Source: Lentisphaerota bacterium (lineage in GTDB: Bacteria; Verrucomicrobiota; Kiritimatiellia; JAAZAB01). From it: DNA of 7,598 nucleotides. Both the position numbers and the translations under genes were made by a program. The notes below the pieces were generated by a model, which was not told the DNA's origin, did not search any database, and saw only the letters and a program-made list of their open reading frames with translations. Below, piece by piece: positions 1 to 5,714 of this stretch; position 1 is the first letter of the stretch, and every line of letters starts with the position of its first letter. The DNA lies in contig JAIVGW010000044.1 of the NCBI GenBank assembly GCA_020201415.1, positions 1 to 7,598 of the forward strand, read 5' to 3'.

Positions 1-1237
1 GGCGCGGATTAACTTGAAACCGCGGTCCCAGCGCCGGCGTTCCAGCGCGCAGGTTGCCGATGATCTACGGCGCCGGCTGGCACAGGTCCCTGGCGTCAGC
101 ATGCGGGTGCGCGCGGGCCAGGGGTTGTTTATCATGCGCATGGGCACATCGGGCGGTGACCGCCTGGCGGTGGAAATACGCGGGCATGATTTTGAGACGG
201 CCCAGGCGCTGGCGGAAAGGGTGCAGGCAGTGGTGGCCGGCACGCCCGGCGTTACGGATACAATTATCAGCCGTGAAGCCGGTATGCCGGAAAGGCGCAT
301 TCTGATCGATCGGCGCAAGGCCGCCGACCTGGGTGTCACGGTGGATGATATTGCCACGGTGCTGGAGACCGTTCTGGGCGGCGCTTCCGCCGGTTACTTC
401 CGACAGGAGGGCGATCAGCACCGCATTCTGGTGCAGGCTGTCCGGGCCGAATTTCTGCCGCTGGAGGAAGTGCTGGATGTGGTGGTGATCAACCGCGCCG
501 GTTCGCCGGTGGTCTTGCGCAATGTGGTGGACATCGTGCCGTCCGTCGGGCCGTCCCTGGTGGAGCGGCGCAACCAGGAGCGCATCATCAACGTGACCGG
601 TGAGATTTCAGGGCGTGATCTGGGTTCTGTTATTGCCGATGTGCGCGCCGGATTGAGTGAAGTGCCGGTTCCAAGCGGATTTGAAGTGGTTTTTGTCGGT
701 GATTATGAGGAGCAGCAGAAATCGTTTCGTGAGCTGGTTTTCAGTCTGATTCTGGCGATTGTGCTGGTTTACATGGTCATGGCCTGCCAGTTCGAATCGC
801 TGCGCGATCCTTTGGTTGTAATCTTTGCCGTGCCGCTGGCGGCAATCGGTGTAGTCACCATGCTGTTTCTTACAGGCACCACATTCAACGTGCAGTCTTT
901 TATCGGTTGCATCATGCTGGCCGGCATTGTTGTCAATAACGCCATTCTGCTGGTGGATCAGGCCAACCTTTTGCGCCGGCGCGACGGACTATCGCTGCGT
1001 GCGGCGGTGGAGGAGGCCGGGCGCCGGCGGTTGCGGCCGATCTTCATGACGGCCTTGACCACCATGCTCGGTCTGACACCCATGGCGCTGGGGATGGGCG
1101 AAGGCGGCGAGGCCCAGGCGCCCATGGCGCGCGCGGTGATCGGCGGGTTGCTCAGCGCCACCATGATCACCCTGGTCTTCATACCGGCCGTTTACCTGGC
1201 CCTGGAGCAAAGAAGGGAGCGCCGTCATGCCGCCTGA
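1..1237 (+). CDS. RND efflux transporter, HAE1/AcrB-like inner-membrane pump (5' truncated by window)
   Basis: C-terminal ~411 residues of a proton-driven RND pump that takes drugs or amphiphiles from the inner membrane/periplasm and passes them to a TolC-type channel. The frame is open to the window edge, so the start lies upstream; the TTG at 14 is not a real start. Residue numbers here count from that TTG. Residues ~10-235 are the second periplasmic porter/docking region (RILIDRRKAADLGVTVDDI is typical of the family). Five membrane helices follow at about 239-258, 265-287, 294-317, 340-362 and 373-397, matching TM8-TM12. The family motifs VNNAILLVD (308-315) and RPIFMTALTT are present. The protein ends with a basic tail, and its stop overlaps the start of the TolC-like gene by 11 nt. 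The adaptor (MFP) gene is presumably upstream. Family assignment is secure; the substrate cannot be told. Confidence 0.95.
   Translation, partial: ARINLKPRSQRRRSSAQVADDLRRRLAQVPGVSMRVRAGQGLFIMRMGTSGGDRLAVEIRGHDFETAQALAERVQAVVAGTPGVTDTIISREAGMPERRILIDRRKAADLGVTVDDIATVLETVLGGASAGYFRQEGDQHRILVQAVRAEFLPLEEVLDVVVINRAGSPVVLRNVVDIVPSVGPSLVERRNQERIINVTGEISGRDLGSVIADVRAGLSEVPVPSGFEVVFVGDYEEQQKSFRELVFSLILAIVLVYMVMACQFESLRDPLVVIFAVPLAAIGVVTMLFLTGTTFNVQSFIGCIMLAGIVVNNAILLVDQANLLRRRDGLSLRAAVEEAGRRRLRPIFMTALTTMLGLTPMALGMGEGGEAQAPMARAVIGGLLSATMITLVFIPAVYLALEQRRERRHAA
1216..1219 (+). promoter_or_regulatory. Ribosome binding site of the TolC-like gene, inside the RND gene
   Basis: GGAG (within AAGGGAGC) lies 7 nt before the ATG at 1227 and is itself part of the last codons of the RND gene. 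With the 11-nt overlap of the two reading frames this implies translational coupling of pump and channel. Confidence 0.65.
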
Positions 1238-2750
1238 GCCGCGCAACATCCGCCGGACATGTTCGCTGTTGTGCGCTGCGTTGCTGCCCTTGAGCCTGGC
1301 GGCGGATGAAGCTTTGCCGGCTTTGCGTTTAACCCTGGCCGAGGCTGTGGTCATGGCGCTGGAGAACAATCCGCTGTTTCATGTGGAACGTCTGCAACCG
1401 GATTTCTGGCGTACTTATGAACAGGAGGCCCGCGCCGAATTCGATCCGGTGTTGGCCGCCGAGGCGGCCCGGACGCGGACGGATGGCGAGGTAGATACGA
1501 CAAGTCCGGTTCCGCCGGCATACCTGGATGAGCGGGCCGGCGCCTGGGAGGGCGGCGCGGCCCTGGAGCAGCGCTTGCCGACCGGTACCCGGATCTCCCT
1601 TGGAGCGGAACTGAGCCGTGCGCGTACGGATTTTGCGCCGGATCCTGGCGCGGAATTCGATGATCGCCGTGACCTGACGCGGATAAATCTCACTCTGACC
1701 CAGTCCCTGCTGCGCGGGTTGGGTCCTTCCGTGAATCTGGCGCGTCTGCGCCAGGCGCGGATCGATACGTTGATTTCCGAGCATGAATTGCGGGCGGCGG
1801 CAGAAACGCTGGTTTCGCGCGTGGAGTTGGCCGGCTGGGATTATGTGCTGGCCGGGCGCCGCATGGAGATCTACCAGGAGTCGCTGCAGCTGGCTGAGCG
1901 TCAGCGCGACGAGGTGCGTGAACGCATTCTGGTAGGGCATCTGGCCGAAATTGAACTGGCTGCCGCCGAGGCTGAGGTGGCCCAGCGGCGCGAAAGTCTG
2001 ATCAATGCCCGCAGCGTGCTTGCCCAACGGCAACTGATGCTGTTGCGTCTGCTCGCTCCACCCTCCGGTCAGGGATTATGGGAATGCAGTCTAGTGATAG
2101 AAGATGAACCATTCGTGCCGGAGGAAGACCCCGAGCCGGTGCTCAACCATGTCAAACGGGCTTTGGAATTGCGTCCGGAATTGCGTGAGGCGCAATTATT
2201 GACCGCCCGGGGCGAGTTGGAGGTGGCGCATACCCGTAACGGCATGCTGCCGCGGCTGGATTTCTTCATTACTTTGGGCCGGACCACCTATGCCGATTCG
2301 TTCGGGGAATCCGGCCGCGAAACCGAGCGCACTGAGAATATTTTAAAAGGCGGTTTACGTTTGGAATACCCGCCGCTGAACCGCGCGGATCGCGCCCGGC
2401 ATCGGCGTTCCGTCAACCAGTTGGAACAGGCGCAGTTGGCGCTGGCTAATCTGGAAGACCTGGTGCAGACCGAAGTGCGTGTGGCCATGCTGGAAGTCCA
2501 GCGTTCACACGAGCAGATTGCGGCCACGCGCGCTACCCGTCTGCATCGTGAGGAATCCCTGCGGGCGGAGACTGAAAAATTCCGTGTCGGCAAGTCCACC
2601 AGTATGTTGGTGGCCCAGGCTCAGCGCGACCTGGTGGCCAGCCGCATTGCCGAAGTCGAGTCGGTTATCTCGCATCTCAAGGCGCGACTGGAGTTGTACC
2701 GGCTGGATGGCTCTCTGCTCCGGCGCCGCGGGCTGGAGCATGCCGGGTAG
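1227..2750 (+). CDS. TolC-family outer membrane efflux channel
   Basis: 507-residue outer membrane channel that would complete a tripartite RND pump, linking the periplasm to the outside as a trimer. It starts with a basic stretch and a hydrophobic segment (TCSLLCAALLPLSLA) that looks like a Sec signal peptide with cleavage near LAADEA; no convincing lipobox is seen. The mature protein has the two-fold repeat of the OEP family (PF02321). The first half has LRLTLAEAVVMALENNP, then strand-like segments, then a long helix around ERILVGHLAEIELAAAEAEV. The second half has VLNHVKRALELRPELREAQ, helices, and the equivalent FRVGKSTSMLVAQAQRDLV. Long charged helices match the periplasmic tunnel, and the length is normal for the family. 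The ATG at 1227 is supported by GGAG 7 nt upstream. Overlap with the RND gene makes it the likely partner of that pump. The gene ends 88 nt before the convergent stop at 2839. Confidence 0.93.
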   Translation: MPPEPRNIRRTCSLLCAALLPLSLAADEALPALRLTLAEAVVMALENNPLFHVERLQPDFWRTYEQEARAEFDPVLAAEAARTRTDGEVDTTSPVPPAYLDERAGAWEGGAALEQRLPTGTRISLGAELSRARTDFAPDPGAEFDDRRDLTRINLTLTQSLLRGLGPSVNLARLRQARIDTLISEHELRAAAETLVSRVELAGWDYVLAGRRMEIYQESLQLAERQRDEVRERILVGHLAEIELAAAEAEVAQRRESLINARSVLAQRQLMLLRLLAPPSGQGLWECSLVIEDEPFVPEEDPEPVLNHVKRALELRPELREAQLLTARGELEVAHTRNGMLPRLDFFITLGRTTYADSFGESGRETERTENILKGGLRLEYPPLNRADRARHRRSVNQLEQAQLALANLEDLVQTEVRVAMLEVQRSHEQIAATRATRLHREESLRAETEKFRVGKSTSMLVAQAQRDLVASRIAEVESVISHLKARLELYRLDGSLLRRRGLEHAG

Positions 2751-2777
2751 GGGCTTTTCGGAATTATGCGTGCAATA

Positions 2778-2814
2778 CAAAAAGCCGCGCCGGACGCTGG
2801 GCGCCGGCGCGGCT
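2778..2814 (-). terminator. Rho-independent terminator of the Q/R/E-rich secreted protein gene
   Basis: A perfect 11-bp inverted repeat pairs 2783-2793 (AGCCGCGCCGG) with 2804-2814, around a 10-nt loop. Read on the minus strand the stem is followed directly by TTTTTG, a classical intrinsic terminator 25 nt after the stop of the gene at 2839-3498. On the plus strand the stem follows an A-run and has no T-run after it, so it would stop the converging efflux transcript only weakly, if at all. Confidence 0.88.
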
Positions 2815-2838
2815 GGTGATTTGCATGACGCCCGGTTG

Positions 2839-3498
2839 TTATTCTTCCGTGCCGCGTTGAGCGCGCTTGCCGCGCTTTTCACCCTTTTCGCCGCGGGCGG
2901 GCTTGTTGGCTTTGGCTTCTTCGCGCATGCGCTCCATGAACGACTGGCGCGCTTCTCGGCGCTGCTGTGCGTGATTCCGGAACGATTCCTGGCTGGCCTG
3001 CCGGTGTTCTGCCACAGATTGTTTGCGTTGTTCCTGGGTCAGATTCTCATCCGCGGCTATCTGTCGTAAATGTTCAACTGCTTCCGCATGGCACTCGTCA
3101 CGGAAATCGGTGGCTGCACGATATTGCTGCGTGAAGAAATTGATCAATTCCGATTTATGCGCGTCGCTCATGCGCTGGTTGTTCGCCAGGCGCTCCTGCA
3201 AAAACTGCATTTTTTCATTGTGCAGGCTTTCCAGGGAAGCGGATCGCTCGCTGTAAAGTTCCTCCATGAGGTTCATCCGGGCCTGCCGGCGCTCATCCTC
3301 CGGCATTTCTTTGGTCTGTTCCCGTAAAGCTTTCATTTTTTCCCGCATCTGTTGGCGGTGTTCCTGGCGACGCTGTTGCTGTTGCTGATGCCGCTCCTGC
3401 ATCTGGGCGCGCTTGCCTTCACGCTCACCAGCGTCTTGCGCCTGTATGCCGCCCGCGATCAAAACCGCTGCCGCAACCATTAAAATACCTTTTTTCAT
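2839..3498 (-). CDS. Secreted Gln/Arg/Glu-rich helical protein of unknown function
   Basis: 219 residues, not recognised as a named family. The chosen ATG at 3498 gives a textbook signal peptide: MKKG, a hydrophobic core ILMVAAAVLIAGG, and a likely cleavage after IQA. AAGGGAG lies 5 nt upstream (3504-3510). A start at 3543 in the same frame would put 15 polar residues before the signal peptide and is rejected. The mature part is almost all Q, R, E, K, A, M and H. It has a QQQQQ run near residues 38-42, then long amphipathic, probably coiled-coil helices with few aromatic residues and one Cys, and ends in a Lys/Arg/Gly-rich tail (ARGEKGEKRGKRAQRG). A segment LTQEQRK recalls the LTxxQ motif of CpxP/Spy periplasmic chaperones, and charge and helix content are also reminiscent. 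That is only a loose analogy. It is a single-gene unit with its own terminator. Confidence 0.85.
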   Translation of the reverse strand: MKKGILMVAAAVLIAGGIQAQDAGEREGKRAQMQERHQQQQQRRQEHRQQMREKMKALREQTKEMPEDERRQARMNLMEELYSERSASLESLHNEKMQFLQERLANNQRMSDAHKSELINFFTQQYRAATDFRDECHAEAVEHLRQIAADENLTQEQRKQSVAEHRQASQESFRNHAQQRREARQSFMERMREEAKANKPARGEKGEKRGKRAQRGTEE

Positions 3499-3560
3499 GA
3501 CCACTCCCTTGTTGGGGTTGATTAACCGCCGTTTGTTCCACACTGCTTGCAGCTTCCTTT

Positions 3561-3590
3561 CCTAAACCGGTTCGTTTTGGAAAACTTCAA
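3561..3590 (-). promoter_or_regulatory. Candidate promoter of the secreted Q/R/E-rich protein gene
   Basis: On the minus strand, TTGAAG (3585-3590) and TTTAGG (3561-3566) are spaced by 18 nt, about 60 nt before the ATG at 3498. The -10 match is only moderate. The 126-nt gap to the GT9 gene upstream has no clear terminator, so read-through from that gene is also possible. Confidence 0.3.
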
Positions 3591-3624
3591 GTGTCTGTGA
3601 ATATATAACGGCGGCGGGGACGTT

Positions 3625-4683
3625 TTATTGTCCGGCATTTACCTTGGTGTAGCGGGCCAGCATGGGCAGGGCCGCATTACCGGCCATCTCGGGGGTGATG
3701 GCGCTCAGGCAGGAGACATCACCGAAGCGGCAGCGGCGTGTGCGGCAAGGACGGCACAGCAGCTTGCTTTGCAAGACGATATGGCCCGGGCCATAAGGCC
3801 CGGTGCGGTGGGGGTCGGTTGGCCCGAAAAAGGCCAGGACGGGAGTGCCCGCGGCCGCGGCCATGTGCATGGGTCCGGAATCATTGGTGATCAGCAATTG
3901 CATGGCGCTCAGCCATCCGCCCAGTTCAGGCAACGTCAACCGGCCGGCCAGGTTGACGGTGGCTCCGCCAATTTCCGCCGCCAGCCGGGCGCAGGCCCGG
4001 GCATCCGGTTGGCCGCCCAGAATAAACAGGGTGGCATTGGCGCGCTTTTGCAGGGTTCGGCCGAGTTCGACGAAATTCTGCATCGGCCAGTTCTTGGTGG
4101 GCCATCGGGAAAAAGGCGACAAGGCCACCCGTGGCGGCGCGCCTCCCGGGTCCACCGGCGGAAAGCTGACCGGGAATTGCGCCGGCGCCGGTGACAGACC
4201 GAGGTGGGTGATGATGTCGCAGACCTGTTCCACGGCATGGCGGTTGATATTGCGCGATCCGGCCAGTTCTCCATAAAACCAGCGGGCGCCTTCGCGCTGG
4301 AAGGACGGGCCGATCCGGCGGTCCCCGCTGGCCGCCTTCGCCACCATGGCGCTTTTCAGAAGGCCCTGCAGGTCTATGATCAGATCGTAATGCGTGGCGC
4401 GCAGCCGCTGGAAAAACTCCGGTAGCCGGGCCGGACGCCGGCGCGGAAAGCCCAGCACCCGGCGTACGTCTTGGAAACAATGTACCAACTCAACATACTC
4501 TTGCTGTACCACCCAGTCGATTTCCGCCGCCAGGCTGGTCTTCAGAATATGCACGGCCGGCAGGGCATGAAAAAGGTCGCCCAGTGAGCTCATCTTGACG
4601 ATCAGCACCTGTCGGGGCGCGACTGACGGATCCGCGTCCGGCTTGTGATCTTTGGATGGGGTCTGATTTTCCATTTGCATCAT
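3625..4683 (-). CDS. GT9-family glycosyltransferase, heptosyltransferase I (WaaC)-like
   Basis: Probably adds a heptose (or related sugar) from an ADP-sugar donor to the inner core of lipopolysaccharide, at the cytoplasmic face of the inner membrane. From the ATG at 4683 it has 352 residues, normal for GT9. Residues 25-36 (QVLIVKMSSLGD) carry the N-terminal motif, D36 aligning with the catalytic Asp of E. coli WaaC. IDWVVQ and YDLIIDLQGLLKSA also resemble WaaC. The donor-binding half has SPFSRWPTKNWP, FILGG, and the GT9 signature NDSGPMHMAAAAGTPVLAFF followed by GPTDP. A Cys cluster, CRPCRTRRC with a later Cys, follows near the C-terminus as in many GT9 proteins. The start is uncertain: ATGs lie at 4683, 4680 and 4674 with no good ribosome site, and an in-frame GTG at 4749 would add 22 residues. 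The conserved domain begins after all of these. Enzyme family is sure; the exact sugar and acceptor are inferred. Confidence 0.9.
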   Translation of the reverse strand: MMQMENQTPSKDHKPDADPSVAPRQVLIVKMSSLGDLFHALPAVHILKTSLAAEIDWVVQQEYVELVHCFQDVRRVLGFPRRRPARLPEFFQRLRATHYDLIIDLQGLLKSAMVAKAASGDRRIGPSFQREGARWFYGELAGSRNINRHAVEQVCDIITHLGLSPAPAQFPVSFPPVDPGGAPPRVALSPFSRWPTKNWPMQNFVELGRTLQKRANATLFILGGQPDARACARLAAEIGGATVNLAGRLTLPELGGWLSAMQLLITNDSGPMHMAAAAGTPVLAFFGPTDPHRTGPYGPGHIVLQSKLLCRPCRTRRCRFGDVSCLSAITPEMAGNAALPMLARYTKVNAGQ

Positions 4684-4702
4684 TGTTTGCCGTCTGCCAT
4701 CT

Positions 4703-4721
4703 CGGCCGCTTCGAGCGGCCG
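4703..4721. repeat. Perfect 8-bp hairpin just upstream of the GT9 start
   Basis: CGGCCGCT (4703-4710) and AGCGGCCG (4714-4721) are exact inverted repeats around a 3-nt loop. On the minus strand this lies 19 nt before the ATG at 4683 and has no T-run after it. In an mRNA starting near 4797 it would form a tight leader hairpin. If translation began at the GTG 4749, it would instead be coding. Confidence 0.6.
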
Positions 4722-4775
4722 CATATAACCGCCTGAAATCGTACAGCACCAGTCGGCTGGAATCAACCCGGAATT

Positions 4776-4798
4776 AGTTAAGCGCATTGCGTCTAACT
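4776..4798. promoter_or_regulatory. 23-nt dyad (operator candidate) at the GT9 gene transcription start
   Basis: AGTTA (4776-4780) mirrors TAACT (4794-4798), and the centre CGCATTGCG (4783-4791) is itself symmetric. Nine of 11 base pairs match around position 4787. The expected +1 of the promoter at 4804-4833 falls at the edge of this element. No T-run follows on either strand, so it looks more like a protein binding site than a terminator. Confidence 0.45.
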
Positions 4799-4803
4799 TG
4801 GGG

Positions 4804-4833
4804 TTTATATAAATACAAGCGTTTTGTTACCAA
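4804..4833 (-). promoter_or_regulatory. Candidate sigma-70-type promoter of the GT9 gene
   Basis: On the minus strand, TTGGTA (4828-4833) and TATAAA (4804-4809) are spaced by 18 nt, in an AT-rich patch unlike the GC-rich coding DNA. Transcription would begin around 4797, about 115 nt before the ATG at 4683. Confidence 0.5.
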
Positions 4834-4837
4834 TTGT

Positions 4838-5575
4838 TTAAATGACTTTTTCTTGAATTGCAACCGTTTCATCCGCCGCTGATCCGTCGCACGAAGCGTC
4901 CTGGCGGGTCACCGGTAATCTTGCGAAAAACGCGCATGAAGTAGGCTGGATCCTGGTATCCGACCTGGGCAGGTGCGTCATACGGGCCAGGTCTGGCACC
5001 TTCAATTCACGGTCCAGGTTGCGGCCGATGTGATCAGTGATACCGGCCATGGCAGTGGCATGCGCTGCCACGGGCCTCTTAACAGCAAGTTCCGCCAGCA
5101 TGGATAGTAGAATTGATTTGCGCTCAATGGCCGCGGCCGCGGTTTCATCCTCAATACAATGTGTTAATGCGATGAATGCTTGTTGCACGATGGCGGCAGC
5201 CTGTCTGATCACCGGCTCCCCACGGTTTTCCATTTCCGCCAGGATGCGGGCTTCCGGGCCATTCCACACAATCCAGCGCGTGAACCATGCCTGACGGGGA
5301 GCATAGGCTGTCGGCTGTTCGGGCGATAGAAACAACACATCACCAGCCTCCAAAGGCCGTGGCCCTTGCGCGGCAATGACGCACTGCCCCGTGCCGGATT
5401 CCACTGCTACCACCGCGTATTGTCCCAAAATCCGCAACCGGCGCAAGTCGCCCAGCCGGTCGCCGGTCGCACCAATCCGGTCCACCCATAATCCCAGTTT
5501 GCGTTCCAGGGGACTGGGCTGGCGAAAACGGGTTTCACGGAAAACAGGTAGTGTTTTTGTGATAGATATGTCCAT
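4838..5575 (-). pseudogene. AraC-family transcriptional regulator with out-of-frame internal deletion in the DNA-binding domain
   Basis: The N-terminal half is a normal AraC-type sensor domain (PF02311 type): GQYAVVAVESGTG, LEAGDVLFLSPEQPTAY, then WFTRWIVWNGPEA (about residues 51-109). The first helix-turn-helix begins normally (ITDHIGRNLDRELKVPDLAR) but stops making sense after H201-L202. From there the open frame gives a 43-residue tail unlike the family, ending at 4838. In the next frame, from 4970 to a TGA at 4869-4871, the DNA encodes the typical end of an AraC domain: AQVGYQDPAYFMRVFRKITG, then DPPGRF. So the first recognition helix, the linker helix and the start of the second HTH are missing, about 45 residues by family comparison, with loss of frame. 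The start ATG 5575 has AGGGAG 9 nt upstream (5585-5590). It is divergent from the UroD-like gene, its likely former target. DNA binding should be lost; an assembly error is possible. Confidence 0.85.
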
Positions 5576-5602
5576 AAAAATGATCTCCCTATCCATTGAA
5601 TA

Positions 5603-5630
5603 GTTATAATTACTTGTGTACATTATGCAA
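5603..5630 (-). promoter_or_regulatory. Candidate promoter of the AraC-type gene
   Basis: On the minus strand, TTGCAT (5625-5630) and TATAAC (5603-5608) are spaced by 16 nt, about 28 nt before the start codon at 5575. The spacer is occupied by the 27-nt palindrome, which fits autoregulation. Confidence 0.5.
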
Positions 5631-5635
5631 GCAAT
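5609..5635. promoter_or_regulatory. 27-nt interrupted palindrome, operator candidate between divergent genes
   Basis: The pattern ATT-n-CTTG-nn-TA-nnn-TA-nn-CAAG-n-AAT is symmetric around 5622, with 9 of 13 pairs matching. It lies in the spacer of the minus-strand promoter and overlaps the proposed plus-strand -35 (5615-5620), so one bound protein could control both genes. The natural ligand would be the adjacent AraC-type regulator, though AraC proteins often prefer direct repeats. Confidence 0.5.
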
Positions 5636-5643
5636 AGTAAATA
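5615..5643 (+). promoter_or_regulatory. Candidate promoter of the UroD-like gene
   Basis: TTGTGT (5615-5620) and TAAATA (5638-5643) are 17 nt apart, giving a leader of about 65 nt before the ATG at 5715. Both boxes are only moderate matches, as expected for an activator-dependent promoter. Confidence 0.35.
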
Positions 5644-5701
5644 CGAATTAGTGAAAATTCTGAAATGTGATTGATTCGTCGGTGGTCGAGGCCATCAATA
5701 C

Positions 5702-5709
5702 GAGGAGGT
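5702..5709 (+). promoter_or_regulatory. Strong ribosome binding site of the UroD-like gene
   Basis: GAGGAGGT is nearly the full anti-Shine-Dalgarno complement and sits 5 nt before the ATG at 5715. It is the strongest ribosome site in the window and fixes the start codon. Confidence 0.8.
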
Positions 5710-5714
5710 AATAC

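Noticed and set aside
1329..2033. 234-codon minus-strand open frame opposite the TolC-like gene
   Set aside because: It is a shadow of the TolC-like frame, with no signals for expression and no domain.
2479..3069. 196-codon plus-strand open frame across the end of the TolC gene and the terminator
   Set aside because: It overlaps the TolC-like gene in another frame, runs through the terminator and into the antisense of the secreted protein gene, and has no ribosome site or family motif.
3360..3395. CAG/CAA repeat tract as a CRISPR or tandem-repeat array
   Set aside because: It is short and imperfect, and is explained by the coding of the poly-Gln/Arg stretch in the secreted protein.
3628..4194. 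188-codon plus-strand open frame opposite the GT9 gene
   Set aside because: It is antisense to a firmly identified gene. Long open frames on the opposite strand are expected in GC-rich coding DNA, and the Gly/Gln/Arg-rich translation resembles no protein.
5576..5623. Longer AraC start at 5623 (adds MYTSNYNYSMDREIIF)
   Set aside because: It would run through the promoter -10 and the ribosome site AGGGAG (5585-5590) that serves the ATG at 5575, and the added residues are unlike the family N-terminus.
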